Made by a program: the position numbers and the translations under genes. Below, in pieces: positions 1 to 10,900 of a stretch of 24,169 bases of DNA; position 1 is the stretch's first letter; each line of letters begins with the position of its first letter. This DNA comes from Monoraphidium neglectum (lineage: Eukaryota > Chlorophyta > Chlorophyceae > Sphaeropleales > Selenastraceae), in contig NW_014013188.1 in NCBI RefSeq assembly GCF_000611645.1, forward strand, positions 1 to 24,169, in the 5' to 3' direction. The notes beneath the pieces are model-generated. The model made no database searches and was not told where the DNA came from. It saw nothing but the letters and a program-made list of their open reading frames with translations.

Positions 1-506
1 CCTTCAGCGTCACCATACACAGCGACCACGTGGCACTCACAGAGAACGTCAACCGCTTCAAGGTGCGGCCCCATTGGCCCCAGGGCCTACCCCCTCCAGC
101 ACCTTGGCGACCCACGCGGTCGCCGCCCCGCCCCCGCCCTCCGGCCCAGGCCCGACTGCGGCTGACGCCCTCTGCCCCCCGCCCGCCGCCCGGGCCCTGC
201 CTGTACCCCCTCCGTCGCCGCCAGGTGGTGCTGCCCGATCAGCTTCTGGAGAGCGTATTCAGCGGCTACTATGAGATCTACCTCTACGAGTTCGCGACGC
301 GCGCCGAGGTGTCGGACGTCAACCGCTGCATCTACAACCTCGGGACGCGCGCCGTGCTACTGCGCATGCTGCAGGAGCAGACGCTGTTTGACGTGCGCAT
401 GGCGTACGACAAGCGGCCGCGCAGCAACGGGGCCTGCGACTTTGAGTTGGTGCTCGAGTTCCACCGCCGCGCGACGCCGGCGAGCCCGAGGTACAGCACG
501 CCGTGA
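1..506 (+). CDS. Unrecognised protein, C-terminal two exons (5' partial)
   Basis: The gene enters from the left edge. Exon 1 is 1-62, read in the frame starting at base 3, and ends at an AAG|GTGCGG donor. Exon 2 is 225-506, starts after a CGCCGCCAG acceptor, and ends in TGA at 504-506. Both junctions are phase 0, so the reading frame joins cleanly across a 162-bp GC-rich intron. The visible 113 residues contain a stretch rich in aromatic and acidic residues (around SGYYEIYLYEF) and then a mixed charged region ending in a short Pro/Ser tail. This looks like a folded domain rather than low-complexity sequence. I do not recognise the family and assign no function. The stop codon overlaps the first unit of a GATCTGG repeat. 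Confidence 0.75.
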   Translation, partial: FSVTIHSDHVALTENVNRFKVRPHWPQGLPPPAPWRPTRSPPRPRPPAQARLRLTPSAPRPPPGPCLYPLRRRQVVLPDQLLESVFSGYYEIYLYEFATRAEVSDVNRCIYNLGTRAVLLRMLQEQTLFDVRMAYDKRPRSNGACDFELVLEFHRRATPASPRYSTP

Positions 507-541
507 TCTGGGGCGATCTGGAGCGATCTGGGGCGATCTGG
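505..541. repeat. Short tandem repeat of a GATCTGGGGC unit
   Basis: Four consecutive units of about 10 bp begin with GATCTGG (GATCTGGGGC, GATCTGGAGC, GATCTGGGGC, then a shortened unit). The array starts inside the stop codon of the preceding gene, so it forms the beginning of that gene's 3' untranslated region. A related GATCTGGCGGC motif recurs near 18082-18157. Confidence 0.75.
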
Positions 542-2700
542 TGATCCGGAGTGCGGCCGGCGGACCGGCCCGCGCCGGCGGGCGGGCGGTCCCGAGCAAT
601 GTGTCGGATCGACGGCAGCTGTTGTTTTCGGCCTGTCGCAGACAGGCCTGTGGCCCCCTTTGCCCCAGCACAAATTGACAGCAAGACGGGCCGGAGCACT
701 GTTGGCGCGGGGCCGCGCGAGAGGGGCCGTCAAAAGCGCCTGCTTTCACGCGCCAAGCCGAGCAGCTGCTGTTGACCAAAAGTTTGTATGTGCTCACATC
801 ACACTACACGAGCGCGCGGCTCGCGCACCTCGACACTGCCCCCGATTACTCTCTCTCCCCCCACTGCGCAACTCGCCTTCAAAACTTGTTCGAGCCTCTC
901 AGCGCCGCGGCGGCGGCGGCGGGCGACGTGCGGCGCGCCCGTGCTGCGCAGACGCGGCCGGGCGCGTGCGCACGCCCACCCCTCGTCCCGCTGATTCGTA
1001 CCGTCCCTTTCCCTCTTACCCGCCCTGGCCGCCCCACACCAAACGCTGTTGCGCGCTGTGCCCGCGCGGGCACAACCCGTGCAGCGGGCACTAATTGGCA
1101 CCCCGGCTGGCGGCGTCAGCAGGCTCGCCGCGCGGGCCAGGCTGCTTCCCAGCTTCGTGCCCTCTGCGCCGCACCCGGCCCGCCCCTCCGGCTGCGGCTG
1201 CGGCGCGGGCAGGCGGCACCACCTCCTCCTCCCGCCGATTGGGATTTTGGCTGCCGAGCGGGGCTCACTTGCTTGTGCGTGTGTGCAACAGCAGGATTCT
1301 CGATATTCGTTCCCGGGCATTCTGACCCGGTTGTTGGCCCCTTGACCCGTTTGTTGATCACTCTTGGCCTGCCGCCGCCACGCGCGTCGCCCGCTGGCAG
1401 CCGCGTGCCGACGCGCCTCGACACGCGTGGCAAACACTTGTTTGGCCGAACGCTTTCACCGATTCGCGCCTCGCCTCGCTGGCTTTCGGCGCTGTCACAC
1501 GTGCGCGCAGGTGGCCTGCAGGCCACCAACCAGCTGCTTGATGCTCGCGATGCTGTGCTGTGGCCCAACCCCCGCAACCAAGCCCCAGCTGCATGGACCA
1601 CCAAACGCGGCGCCAAGCGTGAGCCCGGCGTCGCAGCGCTCCGTGTGGCAGCAGCCGCACGCACTCCTCAGCGGCAGAGCCCACAAGCGCTCGCCCACAA
1701 GTGTGCTCGGAACTGAGCTTGGCTGATGTGAGCTGTACCATCGCCGGTCGGCTTTGGGGCGCGGCGCTTTGCTCCCACGATGCAAGCGCTGCCTCGCAGC
1801 TGCTGCAGCACTCGTTGCCTGGCAGCAAACTCTGACCCGGCCGACCGTGCCAGGGCTCGCGGTCTGCAACCGCTTGCAAAGCGCCAAACGCCCGCGCGAG
1901 AGAGAAGGCCGGGTCCCCAGCGGGTCGGCGCAGCCGCAGCCCGACAAGCCGCGCCGCAGGTGCGCGCGGCCGAGCGGGGGCCGCACGGCACCGAGACCTG
2001 GGCCCCGATTTCCCGGCAGCACGGCCCAGATTTCGTGTGCAAACTTTGTGTGTTTTTATGAGGCCTTCCGTGCTTCCGCCGCTCCCGCCGCCACGTGCGC
2101 GTTGAGCTGGTCTTGGTGCTGTGGGCAACCTGCCATGTGCCGCGCCTGTGCCCTGCGGGTCCCAGGCGGTATGTCGGCCGCCAGAGTCCCACGGCTGGCG
2201 GCGTTGCTCGATGAGTTGTGTCACCCATGTCAGCACACTACACACACCGCGCCGCTGGACCGCGCGAGAACCCTGCCTGCAGGCGGCCAACCCGTCCGCG
2301 CGCCGCCCAACCCTGAACAGGAACCGTTCAATATCGAATCCGCTTGCGTCATGCATTCCATGGCACGCCGCAGCAGCCGCCGACTGGGCCGCCGCGCACC
2401 GCGGCGCAGCAACCCGACCGGGGCTTGACCGAGCTTGACCCCTTGTCCCCGGCGCCCACCTCCCGGCGCTGCCTCCGCTAAACTGTTGTGGTTGCAACCC
2501 CGCCCCTGTTTTTCGCTTCCTCGCTTGCAGCTCTGTCGCCCTTGCCAGGGGCGCCCTCACCCCTTGGACCCCATGTCCGCTTTTGACAGGAACCCTCTGC
2601 GTGTCCGCTTTTTGCCATCCCGCGCGGGCGGCAGTTGGGCCACGTGCTGCGCGCGCACCAGCGAGGCGGGGCCTTGGCCTTGCTTCTGCGCTGTGTTGTG
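507..2700. other. GC-rich intergenic region, no supportable gene
   Basis: This stretch is very GC-rich and dense in CpG. Long open frames occur on both strands (for example about 772-1716 + and 1358-2560 -). They overlap one another and are dominated by Arg, Ala, Pro and Gly. They show no recognisable motif, no convincing start context and no exon-like segments. High GC content depletes stop codons by chance, so I treat these frames as non-coding. The region must hold the 3' end of the left gene. No TGTAA signal was found shortly after that gene's stop. Confidence 0.5.
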
Positions 2701-3601
2701 ACGGCCGTCGCTCTGATGGCGCAATATTAAGTTGTAACGCTTGCCACTGCTATGTGTCTGCCATTGTGCGGACAGTTTGGCCGGCTTTGGACACCAATTT
2801 GCCCGCCTGAGAGCATGCCTGACGACGGGTCATCGCAGCCAATGAAGGCCGAGAGCAGGCTGCTGCTTGCTGTCTCATGCACAAATCACTACTTAACTTG
2901 CTGCGCTCCTGCCTTACACCCGAAGGCCTGGCTGACATGTGGTTTGGGGCCCATGCAGCACAGCAGCGAGCATGCTATGTGAGTATGGCATGATGTCACA
3001 GCCCAGGCCACATGGCAGCAGTATGCATGGCTCATTCACACGGAGCCATTGGGGGCAACAGGCCAAGGAATGTTGCTTGCACGGTGGGCATTGCACGGGA
3101 GGCCGGCTGCACATGCGTGCATTGCATGCAACATGGCTACTGCATGCAGTCACGACCATCTGCTTGTAATGACAGCGCGACGGGGCGCCTTGCTGGGGCC
3201 GTACCGCATGGACAGCGCGTGCACTGCACTTGCACGGCGCATGCATGACACATGTGTCGGCAGTTTACACGTGCCCCGGCTGTCCACGGGTGACACGCGG
3301 GTGTGAGAGCGTCTGTTCGACCTTGTGCACCCAATCCCTGTGCTGTTGTGTGGGGAGTCTGTAGCTGTTCGCCCAAGGAAGGGTCACAGAGGGTCGGGCT
3401 CTTCGTGTAAGGAGGGGTAACAAGTCACCGCAAGCTGACGCTTTGGACGGTGGACGGCTGCCTTGCTGGGCTTTGGGCCTTCGTATGTGTGCACGACAGG
3501 ATCAGATGGGAGGAGTGTTACACATTGATACGAGGCACCAAGTGCCAGGGGTTCCGTCCTCAAAATGCAGCGAACCGTCGCGATTAATACTGGGTTACAG
3601 A

Positions 3602-3622
3602 GCGCGCGCGCGCGCGCGCGCG
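3602..3622. repeat. Alternating (CG)n tract
   Basis: About ten uninterrupted CG dinucleotides are followed by TGCGC. Alternating purine-pyrimidine tracts of this kind are known Z-DNA formers. A role here is not shown. Confidence 0.8.
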
Positions 3623-3838
3623 TGCGCAGAAACTTCCCGCCGGCCGCTCTGGGCTGGGTAGGGCAGTATACGCTCTGGGGGTCGTGTCATGCATATCAGT
3701 GCAATTTACGGATCATCTGGGTGTGCCTCGGACACACAAAGCAGTGGCATACAGCGAACGGGGGTGGGCGGGCGTCGCCGCTGCTGCGGTGATGACAGCG
3801 CGGTGAATTTAGTCACGGGGGTCGCAGGAGGGTGTCAG

Positions 3839-3858
3839 CGCTCAAGCAGTCTTGAGCG
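3839..3858. repeat. Perfect inverted repeat, 8-bp arms with 4-bp loop
   Basis: The arms CGCTCAAG (3839-3846) and CTTGAGCG (3851-3858) are exact reverse complements around a CAGT loop. It lies in intergenic DNA, 25 bp before a second, AT-rich inverted repeat. Confidence 0.8.
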
Positions 3859-3882
3859 CGTCAATCATGCAATGCTCAACAT

Positions 3883-3911
3883 ATATCATACCATAATTTT
3901 GTATATGATAT
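3883..3911. repeat. AT-rich inverted repeat, 8-bp arms
   Basis: ATATCATA (3883-3890) pairs with TATGATAT (3904-3911) across a 13-bp AT-rich spacer. AT-rich sequence is rare in this GC-rich window, so the patch stands out. Confidence 0.7.
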
Positions 3912-4641
3912 TTTAGGTGATGTGGTTACGCGCCAAGGGGCAGATAGGATCATGTGCACTGTATTCAATCAAAAGTCAAAGAGTGACTTGCCATTCACAT
4001 GTCACGAACAGTCTTGTTGGTTACTCACTGTGCTCCCACACATGCACTGCACATGCATGGCTCGGTCGACGCATGCAGTGAGGTGAAAGTGAGCTGAAGA
4101 CATTCCTGTGGCATCATGACAGCCACATGAAAGTCTTATGCATAGATACTGGGCACATCGTTCAACCAGCAATGGGCCGACTGCGAACTCCACTTGTGGC
4201 CCCTCACCACGCCCTCGGCCTGCCGGGTCATGCGGGCGATGGCACACCAGCGGCGGTTCAGTGCTAAGCCAGTCCATGTTGACAAGCGCAGCACCACTGC
4301 AAGGCGCAGCACAAGCAGTATGGAGGCACTTGGATGTATTTGACACCTTAGGGGGGAGATTGTGTTGAGCAGGTGTTGAGTCACAGGATCAAAGCAGGGC
4401 ACCGTTGTCCCAGCTGATCTGAGCGCTTTTCCGCTCTGATGTGCTTCGTAGCAAGCGTCGTAGATCTGTTTTATATTTGGGAGGTCCATTCGATGATGCG
4501 ACTTTTCACGTCGGTTTGACCTCGCTGATTTTGGGTCAAGCTGAGCCTCGACGTGGGACTGCCTTTCATCGCTGCAGTTTCTGGCTGCAAAGCACAACTC
4601 AAGATCCGACTCGCTTGGCCACGATCTTGATCACGGCAGCC

Positions 4642-7432
4642 ATGGGCGCAGGCCAGTCTTCAGTGGCGCATGTGGTGCTGGATAAGGCCACGTTTGAGCA
4701 CGGCGAGCCCGTCACGGGCTGCGTGGTGTTCAATACGCACAAGCCGGTGCAGTATCACAGCGTCACCCTCACGGTGGGCGGTGCAGGCGCTGAGCCACGC
4801 CGCACACCCTGTGCAAGCGTGCGCGCTGGCCGTGCCGTGGGCGTGTCCCTGCGGGCATGAGGCGAGCATGCATGCCGCGCACGCCTCCACGGGACATGTG
4901 ACGACTTGCAGTTTGCGTGTGGCACCTGTTGCTCAGCATGGTTGTTTACTGCTCAATACCGGCCCGATAAGGTTCTTGGGACCGCCTCTGCCCTTACGGC
5001 AGGTTGTGGGCAAGGAGCGCACGCATTGGGAGGAGCGCCACCACACCAAGAACGGCACCAGCACCACCAACTATGACGGCAAGGCCCACTCCATCAAGGT
5101 GGGTCGGATCAAAGCCGCGAGCGTAGCTCTTTGCGCCACCACTGCGTGCGCAGAGGCGAAACCCTCCACAGTTTGTCACCAGCTCGCGCCTGCTCGCCCG
5201 GCCGGGTGACCAGGCTTCCCCTCACCTGCGCCGCCGCCGCCGCACCCGCCGCCACCTCCCCTACTGTGGCTTGCGGTGCCGCTCCTTCCCCAGGGGACAA
5301 TACCCCTCCTCTCGGGCCCCGGCACCCTCAACCCTGGCGGCTACCGCCTGCCTTTTGCTGTGGCTCTGCCCAACGGCCTGCCGCCCTCGTTCAGCCTCAA
5401 GCAGGTGCGCTGCGGGCGGTGCCTGGGGCCGCCACGGCCGGCGCCGGCCGTCAGGCGGTATGCAGAATTAGACTGCAGCTGCCTGAGTGGGCTGCACGGC
5501 GGTGTACTCGTGGAGTGCTTTTGCTGCATCAAGCTCTGCCAGTTGTGAGGTTGCGATCACCCCGTAAACAACCACTGTTTCACAGGGCAGTGTCAAGGCA
5601 TCCATCACTTGCAAAGTCAAAGCCATGGTTGACCAGGTGGGTGGAGGTGTTGCAGGGGTGGTGAACTTGCTGTGTCCCCAGAACCCCCCCCCCCCTTCCA
5701 CACACACACACACACTCACTCACTCTCTTTTGGCCCTCATGCCCACACCCTCGTACATCCACCAAAAACGTCACCGGTCAAATCCATCCCATCCCATCTG
5801 CGAACTTGCACACAAGCAGGTCGGCATGCTGGCCAAAGATTTCAAGGCCTCGTCAGCCTTCGCCCTCCTGCCCGCCCCGCCCCGCGCCCCCGCGCCGCTG
5901 GCCGGCAAGTCCGAAACCGTGCTCACCGCCTGCTGCTGCTGCGGGCGCGGCGGCGTCGCCATGCACGTCGAGGCGTCCGCGGACGTGGCTGCGGCCGGGG
6001 ACGGCGTCCCGCTTGTCGCGAGGGTGGGTGCACGCAGAGGACCGGCCCCGACCAAAATCGTTGGCCCTTAAGCACGCGAGCATGGGGGTATGGTGGAGCT
6101 GCCGCTGCCTCCTGAACACCTGCCAGCACGACGCAACATAGCCCTTCTGCCCTGTGAAGGCGTGTGTATCGTCCGGCCGACCGACCCCTCGACTGCCGCT
6201 CGGCGGGCGCGCAGGTGGACAATCGCTCCAGCGAGGCGCTCTCATGTGAAGCATCCATCGTGCGCTGCCTGCGCCTGAGGGCCGCGGGCCTGCTGGGGGA
6301 CAACCACTACCACAGCGAGGCCGCGGTCGCACACAAAACCCTGAGGCCAGACGGCGACGCCGTCGGCGGCGGCGGCGGCAGCAGCACCGGCGGCGGGAGG
6401 GGGGCGAGGGATGTGAACTGCGTGCGCGCGGGCGGCTCCGCGGCGTTCAGGGAGGTCCTGCAGGTGGAGCCCGAGGCGATGGCGTCACTCACAAACGCGC
6501 AGGTGCGTGCGCGGCAGCGTGCGGCGGCTGCATGCATGGCTTGTTTTGAAAGGCTGTTGGACGCCGGGGCGGGATTGCCGGCAGAGCCCATATAAGGGCG
6601 GTCGCAGACGCAAGCTGCTGGCTGTTCCGCGCACGGCGATGGGCACACTGGAAAGCTGGCCTCAGCGCATGGGCCCTGTGCCGCAGCCCTCTGTGTTGGC
6701 TGCTGTCAGTCTTGCCACTGCACATGTCAAACATAGTGTGCGTTGCAACAAAACAATACATCTGTTTTCTGTACCAACCACTTGCCGGCGCAGCTCATCC
6801 AGGTCTGGCACGAGCTCAGGCTCACCGCCGCCCCCGCCGGCTGCTGCGTCTCCTCCGCCCGCGTCGCGTGCCCCCTCCTCCTCTGCGACTCCGCCGCCGC
6901 CCTCCAGAAGCGCGCCGCCGCGGCGCCCGCCACGCCGCCGGCGGTGCCGGAAGGGTGGCGGCCGCACGAGTACGAGGTGGCGGCCTTTGTCGTGGACAAG
7001 GGCGGCGCGGCGCGCAGGGTGCGGCCAGAGCAGCTCGCCCCGGCCGCCAAGCCGCTCGCGGTCGGCCCGGATGCGCCGCTCAGCGGCGGAGGCGGCGGCA
7101 TCGGCGCTCACTGGGGTGCCGGCAGCGGCCCTGGGGGCGGCGCGGCGAACGCAGCTGCGTCAGGATGGGCCGCGGCCGGGGCATATTCTGTCGCGCCCCA
7201 GGCGCCAGCGGACTGGGGCCCGGCACCGAGTGCCCCTGAGCATGGGCCACCAGCAGGGTACCCCGCAATTGGCGGGGCCGTGGGCGGCGGCGCCGATTAC
7301 CAGCGGGCGGCGGGGGCCGACGGCTACCCGGTGATCGGCGTAGGCGGCGGCGATGGGGCCGCCCCGATGATGTATGGGCCCCCGGTGCCTGCGAGCTCCC
7401 CGCCGCCTGTCCAGACTGAGCCTGGATGGTGA
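4642..7432 (+). CDS. Arrestin-domain-containing protein
   Basis: Seven exons encode 506 residues: 4642-4773, 5003-5098, 5294-5404, 5586-5636, 5820-6023, 6215-6502 and 6794-7432 (TGA 7430-7432). All junctions are GT-AG and phase 0. Residues 1-130 match an arrestin N-terminal sandwich: a GEPVTGCVVF strand, VVGKERTHWEE followed by a loop, and LPFAVALPNGLPPSF. Residues about 145-330 look like the arrestin C domain (CCCCGRGGVAMHVEASADVA, then VDNRSSEAL), with a Gly-rich insert in exon 6. The last 110 or so residues are a Gly/Ala/Pro/Tyr-rich tail with GYPAIGG and GYPVIGVGG. Family members are alpha-arrestin-like adaptors that usually link membrane cargo to trafficking. That role is inferred here. 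The start was chosen for its GCAGCCATGG context and because MGAGQSS fits an N-myristoylation motif. The frame stays open upstream to 4441, so a longer N-terminus is possible. Confidence 0.85.
5684..5715. repeat. Poly-C run and (CA)n microsatellite in arrestin intron 4
   Basis: A run of about 12 C residues (5684-5695) is followed closely by about eight CA units (5700-5715), between arrestin exons 4 and 5. It lies within the intron and does not affect the coding frame. Confidence 0.8.
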
Positions 7433-7949
7433 GCGACCACAGTGTCGGCCGCGCGTCGCGCCGTGCAGGTCTCGACCAGTGCCGGCACACCCCCCATTTC
7501 TCCGTTTGCGGCTCTCCCCTGTCTCCTGGAATGTCCGCCATCCCGGGTGTGATTCCTACCAGCAGGGTAATGGGTCCTGTCTTGGCAAGGATGACCGCTG
7601 GACGCCTCGACGTCTCAGCCACTGCCCGCGCCTGCTTGCTACAGCCGTTAAGCAGCGGCCCGCATCTGCCTACGTGCCCGGGAGCCTTGCATGGCGCTGT
7701 CAATGAAGCTGCAGGAAGCGTTACAAGTAAAAAGGGTCATGTGCAAATCGCAACAGGATGGGGAAGAAACGCGCGACAAAAAACCGAAGCCACTCACTCA
7801 CATCGCACGAGGGCGCCAGCCGGTCGACCGCCGCGACTGCACTTCGCGGCCCCGAAATGCGGGGCCCGCATCTGTGCTTTGGCCCCCCATGCGAGAGCCC
7901 GGGGCGGCCGGGCCGGGGCGCACAAGCGCACGCGCTCCCTCAAAAGCGC
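7433..7949. other. Intergenic region between convergent genes
   Basis: This stretch holds the 3' untranslated regions of the arrestin gene (+) and the aminomutase gene (-). Open frames here are short or Arg/Pro-rich and show no family features. The only signal I can point to is a minus-strand TGTAA at 7721-7725. No clear polyadenylation signal for the plus-strand gene was found. Confidence 0.6.
7721..7725 (-). terminator. Putative TGTAA polyadenylation signal of the aminomutase gene
   Basis: TTACA on the plus strand reads TGTAA on the minus strand, 225 nt beyond the aminomutase stop. TGTAA is the established polyadenylation signal in many chlorophyte algae. The context ACTTGTAA is the same as at 16418-16422 behind the right-hand DUF1825 gene. 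Confidence 0.5.
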
Positions 7950-10900
7950 TTAGATGCGCTTGAGCACGCGCCGCGCCGCCTCGATGGTGAACTCGATGTC
8001 GGCGTCGGTGTGCTGCAGCCCGGTGAAGCCGGCCTCGAACTGGCTGGGCGCCAGGTAGACGCCCTCCTCCAGCATGGCCCTGGGGGTTCGTGCGGGTTGC
8101 ACAGGGTGGTTGCAAAGGTTGGTGACGAGGTCTTGGGGCTGAGCGGTTGCAGGCACCAAGCGTGGCTTTAGGGGGGAGTGGAGTGCGGCTCGTGACAGCG
8201 TGGTCCCATCCTGTGCCAGCAAGCGATGACTCAGCCCAGCCAATGAGTTCAAGGCGATCCGCGTGACGACCGCAACTTTGGATGGGTGCATGTGGGGAAC
8301 CTCGCCCGCAGCACGCGGCCCAAGCCGCAGGAGGCGCCACATGCAAACAATGAGGTGTTCCCAGGCGTGAAGTTCCCACCCACCTGTGGAAGCGCGCGAA
8401 CTTGGCGGTGTCGGCCTTGGCGGCGGCGTCCTCGTAGCAGGTGATGGGGCCGTCGCAGAAGAAGAAGCCAAACATGCCGCTGGGGGAGGGGGGTTGCGTG
8501 TGTGTGCGTGTGTGTTGTTATGTGCGGTGTGCGCGCGCGCGACGGGGGTGCGTGCATGTGGCTCAAGCCCACACCCATACGCGCGCACATGCACATACAC
8601 ACACACACCAACACTCGCATACACTCACACATGCACGCGCGCAGACACACACACACACACACACACACACGCACCTGATGTGGCCCGCGGTGATGGCGTG
8701 GCCGCTCTCCTTGGCCGCGGCCACGATGCCGTCCACCAGCTTGGAGGTCACGCGGTCAAGGTGCTCGTAGGCGCCGGGGCGGCCCAGGATCTCCAGGGTC
8801 TTGATGCCCGCAGCCATGGCCAGGGGGTTGCCTGGGGGGAGGGGTTGGGGGTTGAGGGTCGGTTGGAAGGGTTGCTGATTAGAAGGAACGTTCACTGGAA
8901 GGATTGCTGGGATGAGGGATGGGTGCTGCGCCAGCCTTGATGAGGAAGGGATGGATGCCTTGAAAGCGGCGGCGTCGGGGATTTGCGACGGGGGCTGATT
9001 CTTCTGCACTGCACACATCCCATGCGGCCGCTCTGCGGCGGCCGCGGCGTCGGAGCAGCTGTTTTGCGCGGCGTCCGAGGACCGACGCCTGGCCAGCCGC
9101 CGGCCCGCAGCGCGCGTCTGCCGCCCAGACTCCTCGCTCTGCTCCACTCCCGCATTTAAGGCTCACAACTGTCCCTGTTCAAAAAACCGTTCAAATCCGC
9201 CGCTCCCTTCCGTCCCACCACACACGCCTCCCAGACAACACCCAAGCCGCCGGCGTCCCCGCGCCGCAGGCGCAAGCACAACGCACCCGACAGCGTGCCG
9301 GCCTGGTACATGGGACCCGCGGGCGCCACGAGCTCCATGATGTCCTTGCGGCCGCCGTAAGCGCCCACGGGCAGGCCGCCGCCGATGACCTGCGGATTTG
9401 AAGCCGCGAAGCACAGGTCAGGCTTGCAAAGACGCGTTTGAGAGTGCATTACGCTGGGCCCACACCAGCCCCGAACATGCTGTTGGCAGTCATGTGTCCT
9501 GGGTGTCGCCGGCGCTGTTTGGAGACGACCAGACGCTGATTGGCGAAGAATTCTTGAATCCTCCTTGGCACATGCAGGAGGCGCTGACAGCGCAGCTGCA
9601 CGTGTTTCCAGGGCCGCGCACCTTGCCCATGGTGGTGAGGTCGGGGGTGATGCCAAAGTGCTCCTGGGCGCAGCCCTTGGCGATACGGAAGCCGGTCATG
9701 ACCTGCGATCGCGTATGCATGGGTACGCATGTGCGCGTGTGTGTACGCGTGTGCTCGTGAGGTTTTTCCGCAGTAGCGATGATTCCGCGCACTGCCTGTT
9801 GAGGCTGTGGCCGCCTGGGCCATCTCATCACCAAGTCACGCCAGCCGCGCCAGCCACGACCGCTCCCAACGACCCTCCTACTCACACACCCACGCCGCGA
9901 CAGCGACACCCCCCTTATCAAACACACACACGCACGCATGGCTGCACAGCATCATCACATCACCATTGCCGCACCTCGTCGAAGCACAGCAGGGCGCCCT
10001 CGGCCTTGGTGATCTCCCTGAGGCCCTCCAGGAACTCCTTGGTGGGCACGATGAAGCCGCTGTTGCCCACAACAGGCTCAAGGATCACACCCGCGATCTG
10101 GGGGCGGGGTGATGAGGAGAGGGGTGCGGGTGGGCAAATGGCTGCTGAAGCCCTCGAGATATTGCTGAGGTGCACAGGACGCCACGCGGCGCGCGCCGGC
10201 GCCACCGCTGCTGCCCGCGTTTCGCACGGTTGTCCTCAGAACCTACCCCTCCAGCCCTCCAATGCTGCAAGCTCCCTGCCAACGCGCCAGTCCGCCACGC
10301 AGCGCAGGCCGCGATCCAGACAGCAACCCGGAACAACGCGCCCAGGCCCGCAGGCGCTTCGCACCAGCTCTGCCCCGATCGGATGACCCCGGATGGCTTT
10401 AGAAGCGGGCGACAGCCGTGTGCTGCAACACCGCTATCCCATCCCACCCTATCCCATCGTATCCCATCTTATCTTATCCTGTCCTGCCGCCCGCACCTGG
10501 CCCTTGTTGGCCGCAAACACCTCCCGGACGCTCTCCAGGTCGTTGTACGTCGCGTTGAGCGTCGCCGCCGCCGTCGACGCCGGCACGCCGGGGCTGTCGG
10601 GCAGGCCGAGGGTCGCGACGCCGCTGCCGGCCTTGACGAGGAAGGAGTCGGCGTGGCCGTGGTAGCAGCCCACGAACTTGAGGACCTTCTCGCGCTTGGT
10701 GTAGGCACGCATGAGGCGCAGCACGGAGAGGCAGGCCTCGGTGCCGCTGCTGACGAAGCGGACCATCTCGACCGAGGGCACGCGGTCGATCACCATCTTG
10801 GCGAGGACGTTCTGCGGGTCATGCAGGACAGCGGTGTGTGTCACGTGGGGTTCCAACCTGTTGGTTTGGTGTGGTGACCTGGCTCACACAGCTGTGGTAA

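Larger units (their letters stand above)
2701..4641. other. Lower-GC intergenic region upstream of the arrestin gene
   Basis: Base composition drops from about 2.7 kb onward. The segment is rich in TGCATG-type words (notably 3000-3260 and 4030-4080). It holds a (CG)n tract, two close inverted repeats and an AT-rich patch near 3880-3915. I see no gene. A minus-strand open frame at 4136-4597 has mixed composition but no motif I recognise. The promoter of the arrestin gene must lie at the right end. An open frame runs upstream in phase with the arrestin start from 4441. Confidence 0.5.

Noticed and set aside
1358..2560. A 400-codon open frame on the minus strand, with a 314-codon frame on the plus strand overlapping it
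   Set aside because: Both are in very GC-rich DNA where stop codons are rare. Their composition is Arg/Ala/Pro/Gly-heavy, they overlap each other, and neither shows a motif or conserved feature.
4136..4597. A 153-codon minus-strand frame that looked faintly like part of a retroelement protein
   Set aside because: No catalytic motif, no repeats at its ends and no supporting neighbour. The resemblance was too weak to report as a gene.
6588..6598. TATA-like CATATAAGG sequence
   Set aside because: It lies inside arrestin intron 6 with no gene start downstream that fits.
8441..8770. His/Thr-rich open frames around 8440-8770
   Set aside because: They are translations of the CA microsatellite within an aminomutase intron.
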